Origin: Deltaproteobacteria bacterium
GTDB taxonomy: Bacteria > Myxococcota_A > Polyangia > Polyangiales > JADJMO01
Reading direction: 5' to 3'
DNA: 44,014 nt
Assembly: GCA_022843175.1 (NCBI GenBank)
Contig: JALHOE010000051.1
Coordinates: forward strand, 1 to 44,014
Both the position numbers and the translations under genes were made by a program. This document shows positions 28,263-36,302 of this stretch, piece after piece; the stretch's first letter is position 1, and the number at the start of each line of letters is the position of its first letter. The notes beneath the pieces were generated by a model, which had not been told where the DNA came from, searched no databases, and worked only from the letters and a program-made list of their open reading frames with translations.

Positions 28263-29999
28263 ATGAAGAGCTGCCCCAAGTGCAACCTGCGATATCCCGA
28301 CGAGAGCACGTATTGCTTCGTCGACGGGGCGGTCCTCGAGCCGCTCAAGGATCCGCGGGTCGGCACCACCATGGCGGGCCGCTACCTCATCGAGAACGTC
28401 CTCGGCGAGGGCGGCATGGCGACGGTCTATCGCGCGCGCCACACGCTGATTGACCGCCCCTGCGCGGTGAAGATCCTCAACCCGGCGCTCGCCCGCGACA
28501 AAATGGTGCGCGAGCGGTTCCGGCGCGAGGCCAAGAGCGCGAAGAAGCTCGCCCACCCCAACGTCATCGACATCTTCGACGAGGGCGACACGGGCGACGG
28601 CACCTCGTTCATGGTCATGGAGCTGCTCGACGGCGAGCCGCTCGACTCGATCGTTTCGCGCGGTCCCATCCCCCTTAAACGGGCCCTCCCGATCATGATC
28701 CAGGTCGCGCGCGGCATCGCCCGCGCGCACGACCTCGAGGTCATCCACCGCGACCTCAAGCCGGAGAACATCTACATCGCCCGCCGCGACGACGGCAGCG
28801 ATCTGGTCAAGCTCCTCGACTTCGGCATCGCGCGCTCCATGCAGGACTCGCGGCTCACCGGCGTCGGCGAGGTCTTCGGCACGCCGCAATACATGGCGCC
28901 CGAGCGCATCACGTCGATCGACGCCGGCGGCTCGCAGGACCTCTACGCGCTCGGCGTGATCTTCTTCGAGATGATCTCCGGCACGCTGCCGTTCGACGCC
29001 AACGACGTCCCCACCTTCCTCCTCAAGCACCTCAAGGAGCCGCCGCCGAAGCTGTCCTCGCGCGGCGTCTCGGTCCCGCCCGATCTCGAGACGCTCATCG
29101 ACTCGTTGATGGCGAAGGACCCGAAGCAGCGCCCGGTCGACGCGCACAAGATCCACAGCGATCTGGTGGCGATCGCGCAGAAGGCGGGCATCGCGCCGCC
29201 TCCCGAGATCCAGGACGAGCAGAAGGCCCAGGCCCGCCCGCCGGCGGCCACGCTGCCGCCGGTCACGCTCGACCGCTGGGCGCGCCGCCTCATGGTGTTC
29301 GAGCAGATGCTCCAGCGGGCCTACCCCGCGGGGCCGCCGCCCGACCAACGCAAAACGCTGGACCAGGTCAAGGTGGTCGTCACCGAGATCACCAAGCTGC
29401 GCGGTTCGAGCGTGCAGGACCAGCGGATGCTCGAGGGCATGGAGACCCGTCAGCGCGACGGACGCGAGCGATTCGGCCGCGCGGTCGACGCGCTCGGCGT
29501 CGACGCGTCGAAGGCGCGCGACGTGGCCCGTCAGGCCCGCGAGGGCGTCGAGCCCTACACCAAAGCGGTCACCACGGCGCGTGAGCTCGTGCAGAAGACC
29601 CACGGCGAGCTGCTCCATTGGGAGGGGCGCTCCGGCTTCGCCACCCCCTACGCCGAGCTCGCGGCGGTCTATCGCAAGATGGCCGACGTCGTCGATCACT
29701 GGCTCAAGACGCACGAGCTCCAGAAGCAGGCCGTCGCGTGGGCCGAGTCCAAGGAGCAAGAGGTCACCGACCTCGACTTCCAGATCCAGGAGCTCCGCGC
29801 GCAGCTCGGCAAGTTCGAGCAGTCGCTCGAGCAGGAGCACCAGCAGCTCGAGCAGCGCGTCATCGCGGCCGGCAAGCGCGCCTCGGAGATGGAAGAGCAG
29901 CTGGTCGAGCTCGCCACGCGCTTCTGCGCGCCGCTCCGCACGCGGCCCGAGCTCGCGCCGCTGTTCACCGAGCTCGAGACCGAGAGCGCGGCTGCCTGA
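28263..29999 (+). CDS. Cytosolic Hanks-type Ser/Thr protein kinase with N-terminal zinc ribbon and C-terminal coiled coil
   Basis: Residues 1-22 form a zinc-ribbon-like knuckle (Cys4, Cys7, Cys18, then DG). The kinase domain spans about 40-310. It has the Gly loop LGEGGMATV, Lys70 in CAVKIL, the catalytic loop HRDLKPEN (Asp164), DFG (Asp187) and MAPER. All catalytic residues are present. Beyond residue 340 the protein is helical, with a strong predicted coiled coil at about 490-560 (LDFQIQELRAQLGKFEQSLEQ). There is no transmembrane helix, unlike the kinase at 11556. The ATG at 28263 fits the promoter and gives the typical N-terminus. The next gene begins 4 bases after its stop. The coiled coil may bring about dimerisation (inference). 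Confidence 0.92.
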   Translation: MKSCPKCNLRYPDESTYCFVDGAVLEPLKDPRVGTTMAGRYLIENVLGEGGMATVYRARHTLIDRPCAVKILNPALARDKMVRERFRREAKSAKKLAHPNVIDIFDEGDTGDGTSFMVMELLDGEPLDSIVSRGPIPLKRALPIMIQVARGIARAHDLEVIHRDLKPENIYIARRDDGSDLVKLLDFGIARSMQDSRLTGVGEVFGTPQYMAPERITSIDAGGSQDLYALGVIFFEMISGTLPFDANDVPTFLLKHLKEPPPKLSSRGVSVPPDLETLIDSLMAKDPKQRPVDAHKIHSDLVAIAQKAGIAPPPEIQDEQKAQARPPAATLPPVTLDRWARRLMVFEQMLQRAYPAGPPPDQRKTLDQVKVVVTEITKLRGSSVQDQRMLEGMETRQRDGRERFGRAVDALGVDASKARDVARQAREGVEPYTKAVTTARELVQKTHGELLHWEGRSGFATPYAELAAVYRKMADVVDHWLKTHELQKQAVAWAESKEQEVTDLDFQIQELRAQLGKFEQSLEQEHQQLEQRVIAAGKRASEMEEQLVELATRFCAPLRTRPELAPLFTELETESAAA

Positions 30000-30003
30000 G
30001 TCG

Positions 30004-30807
30004 ATGCGCGTCGCGATCGTCGGCGTCGGCAAGGTGGGGCGTGGCCTCCTCGCGGCGCTTCGGCGCGCGCGTGTGCCGGCGAGCATCGTGTCCGCGCGGG
30101 ACTACGTCGAGCGGCCCCGCCGGTTGCGCGGCGACGTGATCGTGATCGCCGCGCGCGACGGTGCGATCGGCAAGGTCGTCGCTGCCATGACCACGCTCGA
30201 TCGCAACGCGGTGGTCGTGCACTGTGCGGGCGCGCTCGACGCCGAGGTGCTCGCGCCGCTGCGGTCGCGCTCTGCGGGCGTCGCGCAGATGCACCCGATG
30301 ATCTCCTTCGCCGACCCGGCGCGTCCGCCGTCGCTCCTCGGCGGTCACGCGCACGTCGCCGGCGATCCCGAGGCCGAGCGTCGCGCGCGCCGGCTCTGTC
30401 GCGCGATCGGGCTGGTCCCGCGCACGTTCCGCGAGCTCGACCGCGTCGCCTATCACGCGTCCGCCGGCCTCGTGGCCAACGGGGCGGCGGCGCTCGCGGC
30501 TGCTGGCGCGGAGCTCCTGCGTCGCGCCGGCGCGAGCGACGCGGCCATTCCCGCCATGCTCGGTCCGCTCCTGCGTTCGGTCGCGGAGAACGTCGAGCGC
30601 ATGGGGTTACCCGCCGCGCTCACCGGACCGGTGCGGCGCGGCGACGGTGCCGCCGTGCGCAAACACCTGGCGACGCTCCGCGACAAAGCCCCCGAGCTCG
30701 TGCCGCTCTACGTGGCCTGCGGCGTGGCGCAGCTACCGCTCGCCCGCGCCCTAGGGGACGCGGATTCCGCCGCGCTCGACGACGTAGCCGATGCGCTCCG
30801 GACATAA
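30004..30807 (+). CDS. Rossmann-like protein with DUF2520 domain
   Basis: The N-terminus has the nucleotide-binding signature VAIVGVGKVGRGLLAAL and two further strands (DVIVIAARDGAI, NAVVVHCAGAL). The second half is helical (YHASAGLVANGAAALAAAGAELL), the DUF2520 signature. The layout is like NAD(P)H-dependent reductases of the ketopantoate or pyrroline-carboxylate type, but the substrate is unknown. It starts at the ATG 4 bases after the kinase and is probably co-transcribed with it. Confidence 0.85.
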   Translation: MRVAIVGVGKVGRGLLAALRRARVPASIVSARDYVERPRRLRGDVIVIAARDGAIGKVVAAMTTLDRNAVVVHCAGALDAEVLAPLRSRSAGVAQMHPMISFADPARPPSLLGGHAHVAGDPEAERRARRLCRAIGLVPRTFRELDRVAYHASAGLVANGAAALAAAGAELLRRAGASDAAIPAMLGPLLRSVAENVERMGLPAALTGPVRRGDGAAVRKHLATLRDKAPELVPLYVACGVAQLPLARALGDADSAALDDVADALRT

Positions 30808-30823
30808 GGCGCAGGACCTGCTT

Positions 30824-30842
30824 GCGTCCGGGCCGCGGACGC
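30824..30842 (+). terminator. Small hairpin after the DUF2520 gene
   Basis: A 7-bp perfect stem (GCGTCCG/CGGACGC) with a 5-base loop lies 16 bases after the stop and 17 bases before the next start. No T-run follows closely, so it is a weak terminator candidate. Confidence 0.35.
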
Positions 30843-30859
30843 CCTGATTTAGCTCAGGC

Positions 30860-32080
30860 ATGCGCCATCATTACCTCCTTCTAGTTTCTTCTCTTCTCCT
30901 GGCCTCGTCCTCAGTCGGCTGCGCCGAGGACGAAGAGCTGAAGGACACCACGGGTAGCGCGGACACCGGCGGCGGCGTGAGCCTCGACGCCGAAGCACCG
31001 GACACCACCGTCCCCGATACGGGTGCGCCCGATACGGCCGAGCCCGACACGACGGTCCCCGACACGACGGTCCCCGACACCACGCCGCCGCCGGACACGC
31101 TCGTGGCCGACACGGGTGTCTTCATCGACACCGGCTTCCCCTTCGACACTGCGATCGACACCACGGTCCCCGACGGCTTCGTCCCGCCGGAGTGCACCAC
31201 CGCGTCGGACTGTCCGTTCGCGGATCTCGAGTGCGCGAAGAAGGCGTGTGTCGCCGGCAAGTGCGCGGTCAACTTCATCCCCAAGGGCACCCTCACCGGC
31301 CCGCAGGACATGGGCGACTGCAAGCGTCGCGAGTGCAACGGCACCGGCCTCGCGGTCTTCGTCGCCGACGGGACCGACACGCCGGTGAGCACCAACGAGT
31401 GCGTCAGCCCGACGTGCGACGGAACCACGCCCTCGACGACCCCGAAGCCCGCCCGCACGGCGTGCACGACCGGCGGCGTCCTGTGCGACGGCGCGGGCAA
31501 GTGCGTCACCTGCCTCGCCCCCACCGACTGCCCGAAGCCCACCAACCCGTGCGTCATGGCGACGTGCACCGCCGGCACCTGCGGCACGGCGTTCGTCCCC
31601 GACCTCACCAAGCTGGTCGGCGTCGGCGCCGACGGCGACTGCCGCGCGACCGCCTGCAACGGCGCGGGCGGCACCAAGATCGTCTACGAGCCGCTCGATC
31701 CGAAGAACGACGGCCGCGACTGCACGACCGACACGTGCCACCCCACGGCGCCGCCGGACTCGGACTTCACCGGCCCGTACACCTCGCACACCTCGAAGCC
31801 GGCCGGCACGCTCTGCGACCGCGGCGCCAACACGTGCAAGAACTACTCCACGGAGGGTGGCTCGCTCTCGGTCTGCGGCGAGTGCGATGTGGCCGACGAC
31901 TGCTATTGGACGGCAGACATCGGTTACGACTACTGCGAGGTCCCGACCTGCATCAACCACAAGTGCGGCAAGACGGCCGGCAACGAGGGCGGCAGCTGCT
32001 GGACGTTCGGCTCTGGCTACTGCAACGGCACCTGCAAGGCGGGCGTCTGCAGCGACCTGATGTGCGAGAGCTGGAAGTGA
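30860..32080 (+). CDS. Cys-rich lipoprotein with Pro-Asp-Thr repeats, 406 aa
   Basis: A signal peptide ends in a lipobox (SSVGC at residues 17-21). Residues about 45-85 carry Thr-, Pro- and Asp-rich repeats of the type PDTT(V/P), followed by a Cys-rich region with many CxxC-type and CxxxxC pairs (about 30 Cys) up to the C-terminus. The first codons (TTACCTCCTTCTAGTTTCTTC) are clearly lower in GC than the rest. It is probably anchored on the surface with the repeat as a spacer. The function is unknown. It shares the style of the 10252 and 13048 lipoproteins but not their layout. Confidence 0.85.
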   Translation: MRHHYLLLVSSLLLASSSVGCAEDEELKDTTGSADTGGGVSLDAEAPDTTVPDTGAPDTAEPDTTVPDTTVPDTTPPPDTLVADTGVFIDTGFPFDTAIDTTVPDGFVPPECTTASDCPFADLECAKKACVAGKCAVNFIPKGTLTGPQDMGDCKRRECNGTGLAVFVADGTDTPVSTNECVSPTCDGTTPSTTPKPARTACTTGGVLCDGAGKCVTCLAPTDCPKPTNPCVMATCTAGTCGTAFVPDLTKLVGVGADGDCRATACNGAGGTKIVYEPLDPKNDGRDCTTDTCHPTAPPDSDFTGPYTSHTSKPAGTLCDRGANTCKNYSTEGGSLSVCGECDVADDCYWTADIGYDYCEVPTCINHKCGKTAGNEGGSCWTFGSGYCNGTCKAGVCSDLMCESWK

Positions 32081-32093
32081 GCTACGCCCCCGG

Positions 32094-32171
32094 GGCGCGC
32101 GCGTGAGCGAGCGCCTTGGTGGAATGGCGTCGCACCCCTCGCAGGAATAGGCGCTCGCTGACGCGCGCGCC
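32094..32171. terminator. Long inverted repeat between convergent genes (bidirectional terminator candidate)
   Basis: Arms at 32094-32116 and 32149-32171 are complementary at 22 of 23 positions, with one mismatch, around a loop of 32 bases. It fills the gap between the convergent lipoprotein and glgA genes; the second arm reaches the first base of the glgA stop. No T-run is present on either side. Confidence 0.6.
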
Positions 32172-33628
32172 TATAGCCCGAGCTCGCGATACATCTCGAC
32201 GTACGTGCGCGCGGACTTCTGCCACGAGAAGTCCTCGCGCATGCCGTTGCTCCGCATCGCCGCGAGCGCCGCGGGGTCGTGCGCGACGGCGAGCCCCCAG
32301 TGCAGGGCCTGCCGGAGCGCGTCGGACTCGTCGGAGCGGTAGAGGATGCCGGTGGCGCCGCCGACCTCGTGGAGGTTGTGGAGCGGCGCGATCGTGTCGA
32401 CGAGCCCGCCGGTGGCGCGCGCGACGGGGATCGTGCCGTAGCGCATCGAGTACATCTGCGCGAGCCCGCACGGCTCGAAGCGGGAGGGCATCGCGAACAG
32501 ATCGCTCGCCGCGTAGATGCGGTGGGCGAGCCCCTCGTCGAAGGCGCGCCGAAACGCGATCGCGCCCGGATGCGACATCGAGAGCCAGTGGAGTCGATGC
32601 TCGAGCGGCTCCTCGCCCTCGCCGAGGACGACCAGCTGGCCGCCGCGGCGGACGAAGTCGTCGGCCACGTCGCAGAGGTGATCGATCCCCTTTTGCATGG
32701 TGAGGCGCGACACGCACCCGAGCAGCGGCGCTTTGGACGGGTGCAGACCGAGCTCGAAGCGAAGCGCCGTGCGGCAAGCCTCTTTGCCGGCGAGATCGTC
32801 GGCGTCGAAGGTGGCCGGCAGGTGCTTGTCGGTCGCCGGGTTCCACACCGAGGTGTCGATGCCGTTGGTGATCCCGCGGAGCTTGTGGGACATCCAGCGG
32901 AGCAAGCCGTCCATCCGGTGGCCGTAGCGCGCGGTGCGGATCTCGTGCGAGTAGGTGGGCGAGACGGTGGTGATGCGATCGGCGATCAGCAGCGCGCCCT
33001 TGAGCAGGTTGAGCGTGCCGTGGTCCTCGAAGACCTCGTGGAACGCCTCCCACGCGATGTCGAGATAGGGCGTGGTGGAGGCGCGCTCCTGGCCCTGGAA
33101 CGCGAGGTTGTGGATGGTGAAGACGCAGGGGATTCCCTGCACCGACGAGGCGAGCGCCTTCGCGTAGTAGAGCGCGAGCGCCGCGTGCCAGTCGTGCGCG
33201 TGGAGCACCGACACGCGCCCGACGTTGCGCGAGCGAGAAAGCACCGACGCGATCGCGACCGCGGCCTTGCCGAAGACGGCGAAGCGGTAGGCGTCGTCGC
33301 CGTAGCCGTAGAGGTTGCCCCGGGAGAGGTGCTCCGCCTCGACGAAGTAGGTGGTGGCCTGGCCCCGGTGGGTCCTCGCCTCGTAGACACGGACGTCGAT
33401 CGGCTGACCGGCGAGGGTGATGCGGAGCGGCACCGGCCAGGGCGCGAGGCCCTCTTCGCCGCCGATGGAGGTGAACTTGCTCGTCCCGCCGTAGCGCGGG
33501 GTGATGATCCGGACGTCGACGCCCTCGTCGTCGAGCGCGGGCGGCAGCCCGGCGAGGACGTCACCGAGACCACCCGACTTGTGAAAGGGGGAGACCTCGG
33601 CGGCGACGTGCAGCACGATCGGCTTCAC
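32171..33628 (-). CDS. glgA: Glycogen synthase GlgA (ADP-glucose type)
   Basis: GlgA extends alpha-1,4-glucan using ADP-glucose. The GT5 N-terminal motif KSGGLGDV is present (Lys17), together with VLHAHDWHAALALYY, VFTIHNLAFQG and the C-terminal donor-binding SRFEPCGLAQMYSMRYGTIPVARATGGLVDT. At 485 residues it has normal length. It stands alone: no glgB, glgC or glgP is in the window. It is divergent from prmC over 52 bases. Confidence 0.96.
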   Translation of the reverse strand: MKPIVLHVAAEVSPFHKSGGLGDVLAGLPPALDDEGVDVRIITPRYGGTSKFTSIGGEEGLAPWPVPLRITLAGQPIDVRVYEARTHRGQATTYFVEAEHLSRGNLYGYGDDAYRFAVFGKAAVAIASVLSRSRNVGRVSVLHAHDWHAALALYYAKALASSVQGIPCVFTIHNLAFQGQERASTTPYLDIAWEAFHEVFEDHGTLNLLKGALLIADRITTVSPTYSHEIRTARYGHRMDGLLRWMSHKLRGITNGIDTSVWNPATDKHLPATFDADDLAGKEACRTALRFELGLHPSKAPLLGCVSRLTMQKGIDHLCDVADDFVRRGGQLVVLGEGEEPLEHRLHWLSMSHPGAIAFRRAFDEGLAHRIYAASDLFAMPSRFEPCGLAQMYSMRYGTIPVARATGGLVDTIAPLHNLHEVGGATGILYRSDESDALRQALHWGLAVAHDPAALAAMRSNGMREDFSWQKSARTYVEMYRELGL

Positions 33629-33637
33629 TCGGGTTTC

Positions 33638-33668
33638 CGGCTAGTACCACGACTGCCGCGCGGCTAGT
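33638..33668. repeat. Direct repeat CGGCTAGT in the glgA-prmC divergent gap
   Basis: CGGCTAGT occurs at 33638-33645 and 33661-33668, about two helical turns apart. CTAG is rare in this window, so two copies within 23 bases of a divergent control region stand out. It could be an operator or -10 region. Confidence 0.4.
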
Positions 33669-33680
33669 TCAACTCCCTTC

Positions 33681-34550
33681 GTGACCGAGCCGGCGCGCGA
33701 TTGGACCGTACGCGACGTGGTCGCGTGGATGACCGACGACCTGCGCAAGCGCGGGGTCGAGGGCGCGCGGCTCGACGCCGAGCTGATCGTCGCCCAGGCC
33801 CTGGGGATCGATCGCATCAAGGTGATCATCAGCGGCGAGCGCTCGCTGTCCCCGGTGGAGCTCGAGACGATCCGCGCCCTGTTTCGCCGGCGGCGGACCG
33901 CCGAGCCCGTCGCCTACCTCCGTGGCGAGCGTGAGTTCTACGGGCGCCCGTTCCGGGTCGACCGTCGCGTCCTGGTTCCGCGCCCCGACACCGAGATCCT
34001 CGTCGAAGTCGCGCTCCGGCGCCTGCGCGGTCGCGATCTCTCGGCCCGGGTCCTCGACCTGTGTACCGGGTCGGGATGCGTCGCCATCACCCTCAAGCTG
34101 GAGCGGCCGACCCTGAGCGTCGACGCCACCGACCTCTCGCCCGACGCGATCGCCGTCGCGCGCGACAACGCGCACCGACTCGGCGCGATCTGGAACGTGC
34201 GCTTCGCGGTCGGCGATCTCCTCGCCCCGGGCGGCCCCTACGACCTCATCACCGCCAACCCGCCGTACATCGCCACCTCCGAGATCGCCACGCTGCAGGC
34301 CGACATCCGCGACCACGAGCCTCGCCTCGCGCTCGACGGCGGCGCCGACGGTCTCGACCTCGTGCGCCGGATCGTCGCCGCGGCGCCCGGCTGGCTCGCG
34401 CCGGGCGGCGCGCTCGCGATGGAGCTGGGCGCCGGCCAGGCCGAAGAGGTCGTGCGCTTGTTCGAGGCCCACGGCTTCACCGACGTGCAGAAGACGCGGG
34501 ACTACGGCGGCCACGATCGCGTGGTGAGCGGATGCGTCGCTTCGCGGTGA
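33681..34550 (+). CDS. prmC: Release-factor glutamine methyltransferase PrmC
   Basis: PrmC methylates the GGQ glutamine of release factors. The N-terminal helical domain (residues about 1-80) is followed by YLRGEREFYGRPFRVDRRVLVPRPDTE. The SAM-binding motif is VLDLCTGSGCVAI and the substrate glutamine-binding motif is NPPYIA (near residue 193). At 289 residues it has normal length. The start is a GTG. Its 3' end overlaps the next gene by 19 bases. Confidence 0.95.
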   Translation: MTEPARDWTVRDVVAWMTDDLRKRGVEGARLDAELIVAQALGIDRIKVIISGERSLSPVELETIRALFRRRRTAEPVAYLRGEREFYGRPFRVDRRVLVPRPDTEILVEVALRRLRGRDLSARVLDLCTGSGCVAITLKLERPTLSVDATDLSPDAIAVARDNAHRLGAIWNVRFAVGDLLAPGGPYDLITANPPYIATSEIATLQADIRDHEPRLALDGGADGLDLVRRIVAAAPGWLAPGGALAMELGAGQAEEVVRLFEAHGFTDVQKTRDYGGHDRVVSGCVASR

Positions 34551-35095
34551 TCGGCCAGCGCGCGACGTCCTCGCCGACGTTCCTCATGCGCGACATCCCG
34601 GGGACGAGCGGGCGCCTCGACGTGCTCATCCGCTGCCTCCGCGCCGCGCTGCTCGTGTCGCATGGGCTCCGGCGCGACACCGTCATCTACCTGGTGCTGC
34701 TCGGCGACATGCCGACGACGCTGCGGTTCTCGGGCAACGCCGCGAAGTACATCCGGCCCGACGAGCACCAGCTCGCGATCCTCGTCCGCAAGCTGCTCGC
34801 GTGGCCGGCCGACTCGGCGCGGTTCGTCGAGATGCGCGAGGGGATCGCCATCGCCCGCGGCGGCCTCGAGGTCGTCCTCGCCGACGCGGGCGCGTGCGCC
34901 CGTTACGTCCTCGACGAGCGCGGCGCGGATATGCGGACGCTCCCCCTCGAGCCGGACGCGCTGTTCCTCCTCGGTGACGACCGCGGATTTCCCGAGGGAT
35001 TTGCGGTGGAGGGCACCCACGTCTCGGTCGGACCCACCAGCGTGCAGGCCGAGGACGCCCTCACCCTGATCCACAACGAGCTCGATCGCCGCTAG
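34532..35095 (+). CDS. TrmY-like SPOUT methyltransferase (COG1901/DUF358; archaeal tRNA pseudouridine-54 methylase family)
   Basis: The sequence matches the archaeal TrmY pattern closely: an N-terminal strand followed by DIPGTSGRLDVLIRCLRAALLVSHGLRRDTVIYLVLLG, then RPDEHQLAILVRKLL, and the C-terminal knot region with FLLGDDRGFPEGF and DALTLIHNELDRR. At 187 residues it is normal for the family. In archaea TrmY makes N1-methylpseudouridine at tRNA position 54. Most bacteria have ribothymidine there, so the substrate of this bacterial member is uncertain. The ATG at 34532 lies inside the end of prmC, suggesting coupled expression of two translation-related methyltransferases. Confidence 0.85.
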   Translation: MRRFAVIGQRATSSPTFLMRDIPGTSGRLDVLIRCLRAALLVSHGLRRDTVIYLVLLGDMPTTLRFSGNAAKYIRPDEHQLAILVRKLLAWPADSARFVEMREGIAIARGGLEVVLADAGACARYVLDERGADMRTLPLEPDALFLLGDDRGFPEGFAVEGTHVSVGPTSVQAEDALTLIHNELDRR

Positions 35096-35105
35096 CATCG
35101 CGCGC

Positions 35106-36302
35106 TTGTCCGTCGACCCCAACATCGGCCGGCTCTACCGCGCGACCTTCCTCTTCGGGATCGCGTGCGGCATCTCCATCGCGCTCAGCTCGCTGCACCT
35201 CGACGCGCTCGGCTTCACCAAGCCGCAGATCGGCACGCTCGCCGCGTGGTTCGCGTCGGGCGTCGTGCTCATGTCGCTGCCCGCCGGCTCGCTCATCCGA
35301 CGCTTCTCCGCGCGCAACACGCTGCTCGCCTTCATGGTCGGCTACGCGATCTGCGTCACCGGCTTCCCGTTCCTCAAGAGCTACGCCGGCATCGCGGCGA
35401 TCCGCGCGCTCGATGGCGCCTGCTCGGTGGGCATCTGGGTCAGCTCGGAGACCATCCTGCTCAGCCGCGCCGAGAGCGGGCGCAAGGCGCACCTCACGAG
35501 CCTCTACGCCGTGTGGCTGTCGTGCGGGTACATCGCGGGCCCGATCGTGGCGAAGCTCGTCACCGCGTTCGCCTCGATGCCGGCCGCCTTCGTGCTCTCG
35601 GGCGTCATCTCGCTCGTGGCGTTCTTCTACATCTTCACGCGCTTCGCCGACGACGGGCTCGGCCGCGAGCTGCCCCCCATCCCGGGCTCCACCGAGGCGC
35701 CCGCGCAGCCGCTGCAGATCCTCTCGCGCATCAAGAACAGCTGCTTCGCGATCTTCTGCTACGGGTACTTCCAGGCGTCGGTCGTCATCTTCCTGCCGCT
35801 CTACCTCATCGCGTCGAAGGGCATCCCGCGCGACCGCACCATCGTGCTGCCCGCGCTGTTCTGCCTCGGCATGCTCGCGGCCTCCAACGCCGCAGGGCGT
35901 CTCGGCGATCGCATCGGTCATCTGCTGGTGATGCGGCTCCTCGCGATCGTCGGCACCACGATGATCCTCGGGTTCGTGTTCCTCGACTCGTACCTCTTGA
36001 TGTGCCTCGCCGTGCTCACCGCGGGCGCCACGCTCGCCGCGATGTCGCCGGTGAGCCTCGCGCTGCAGGGCATCGTCACCGAGCGCAAGGACTACAGCCG
36101 CTCGAACGCGATCTACAACGTGTTCTACGCGGCCGGCATGCTGCTCGGCCCGCCGATCTCGAGCCTCTTGTTCGGCCACTACGGCGGCAAGGCGATGCTC
36201 TATCACCTCGCCGCGCTGTGGAGCGGGTTCATCGTGTTCTCGATGGTCTTCTACGCGGACGACCCGGCGGCCGCGCGTGCGGCTCAGGTCAGCCGGACGT
36301 GA
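35106..36302 (+). CDS. Major facilitator superfamily transporter, 398 aa
   Basis: About twelve hydrophobic segments are visible. The first half has the loop after TM2 (GSLIRRFSARNTLLAF), a degenerate form of the MFS motif, and the middle loop is about 40 residues (residues 185-220). The second half repeats the pattern (SNAAGRLGDRIGHLLVMRLLAIVG). It is an inner-membrane proton- or solute-coupled carrier; the substrate is unknown. The start is a TTG, the only suitable codon, 10 bases after the TrmY-like gene. Its 3' end overlaps the convergent VOC gene by 19 bases. Confidence 0.88.
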   Translation: MSVDPNIGRLYRATFLFGIACGISIALSSLHLDALGFTKPQIGTLAAWFASGVVLMSLPAGSLIRRFSARNTLLAFMVGYAICVTGFPFLKSYAGIAAIRALDGACSVGIWVSSETILLSRAESGRKAHLTSLYAVWLSCGYIAGPIVAKLVTAFASMPAAFVLSGVISLVAFFYIFTRFADDGLGRELPPIPGSTEAPAQPLQILSRIKNSCFAIFCYGYFQASVVIFLPLYLIASKGIPRDRTIVLPALFCLGMLAASNAAGRLGDRIGHLLVMRLLAIVGTTMILGFVFLDSYLLMCLAVLTAGATLAAMSPVSLALQGIVTERKDYSRSNAIYNVFYAAGMLLGPPISSLLFGHYGGKAMLYHLAALWSGFIVFSMVFYADDPAAARAAQVSRT

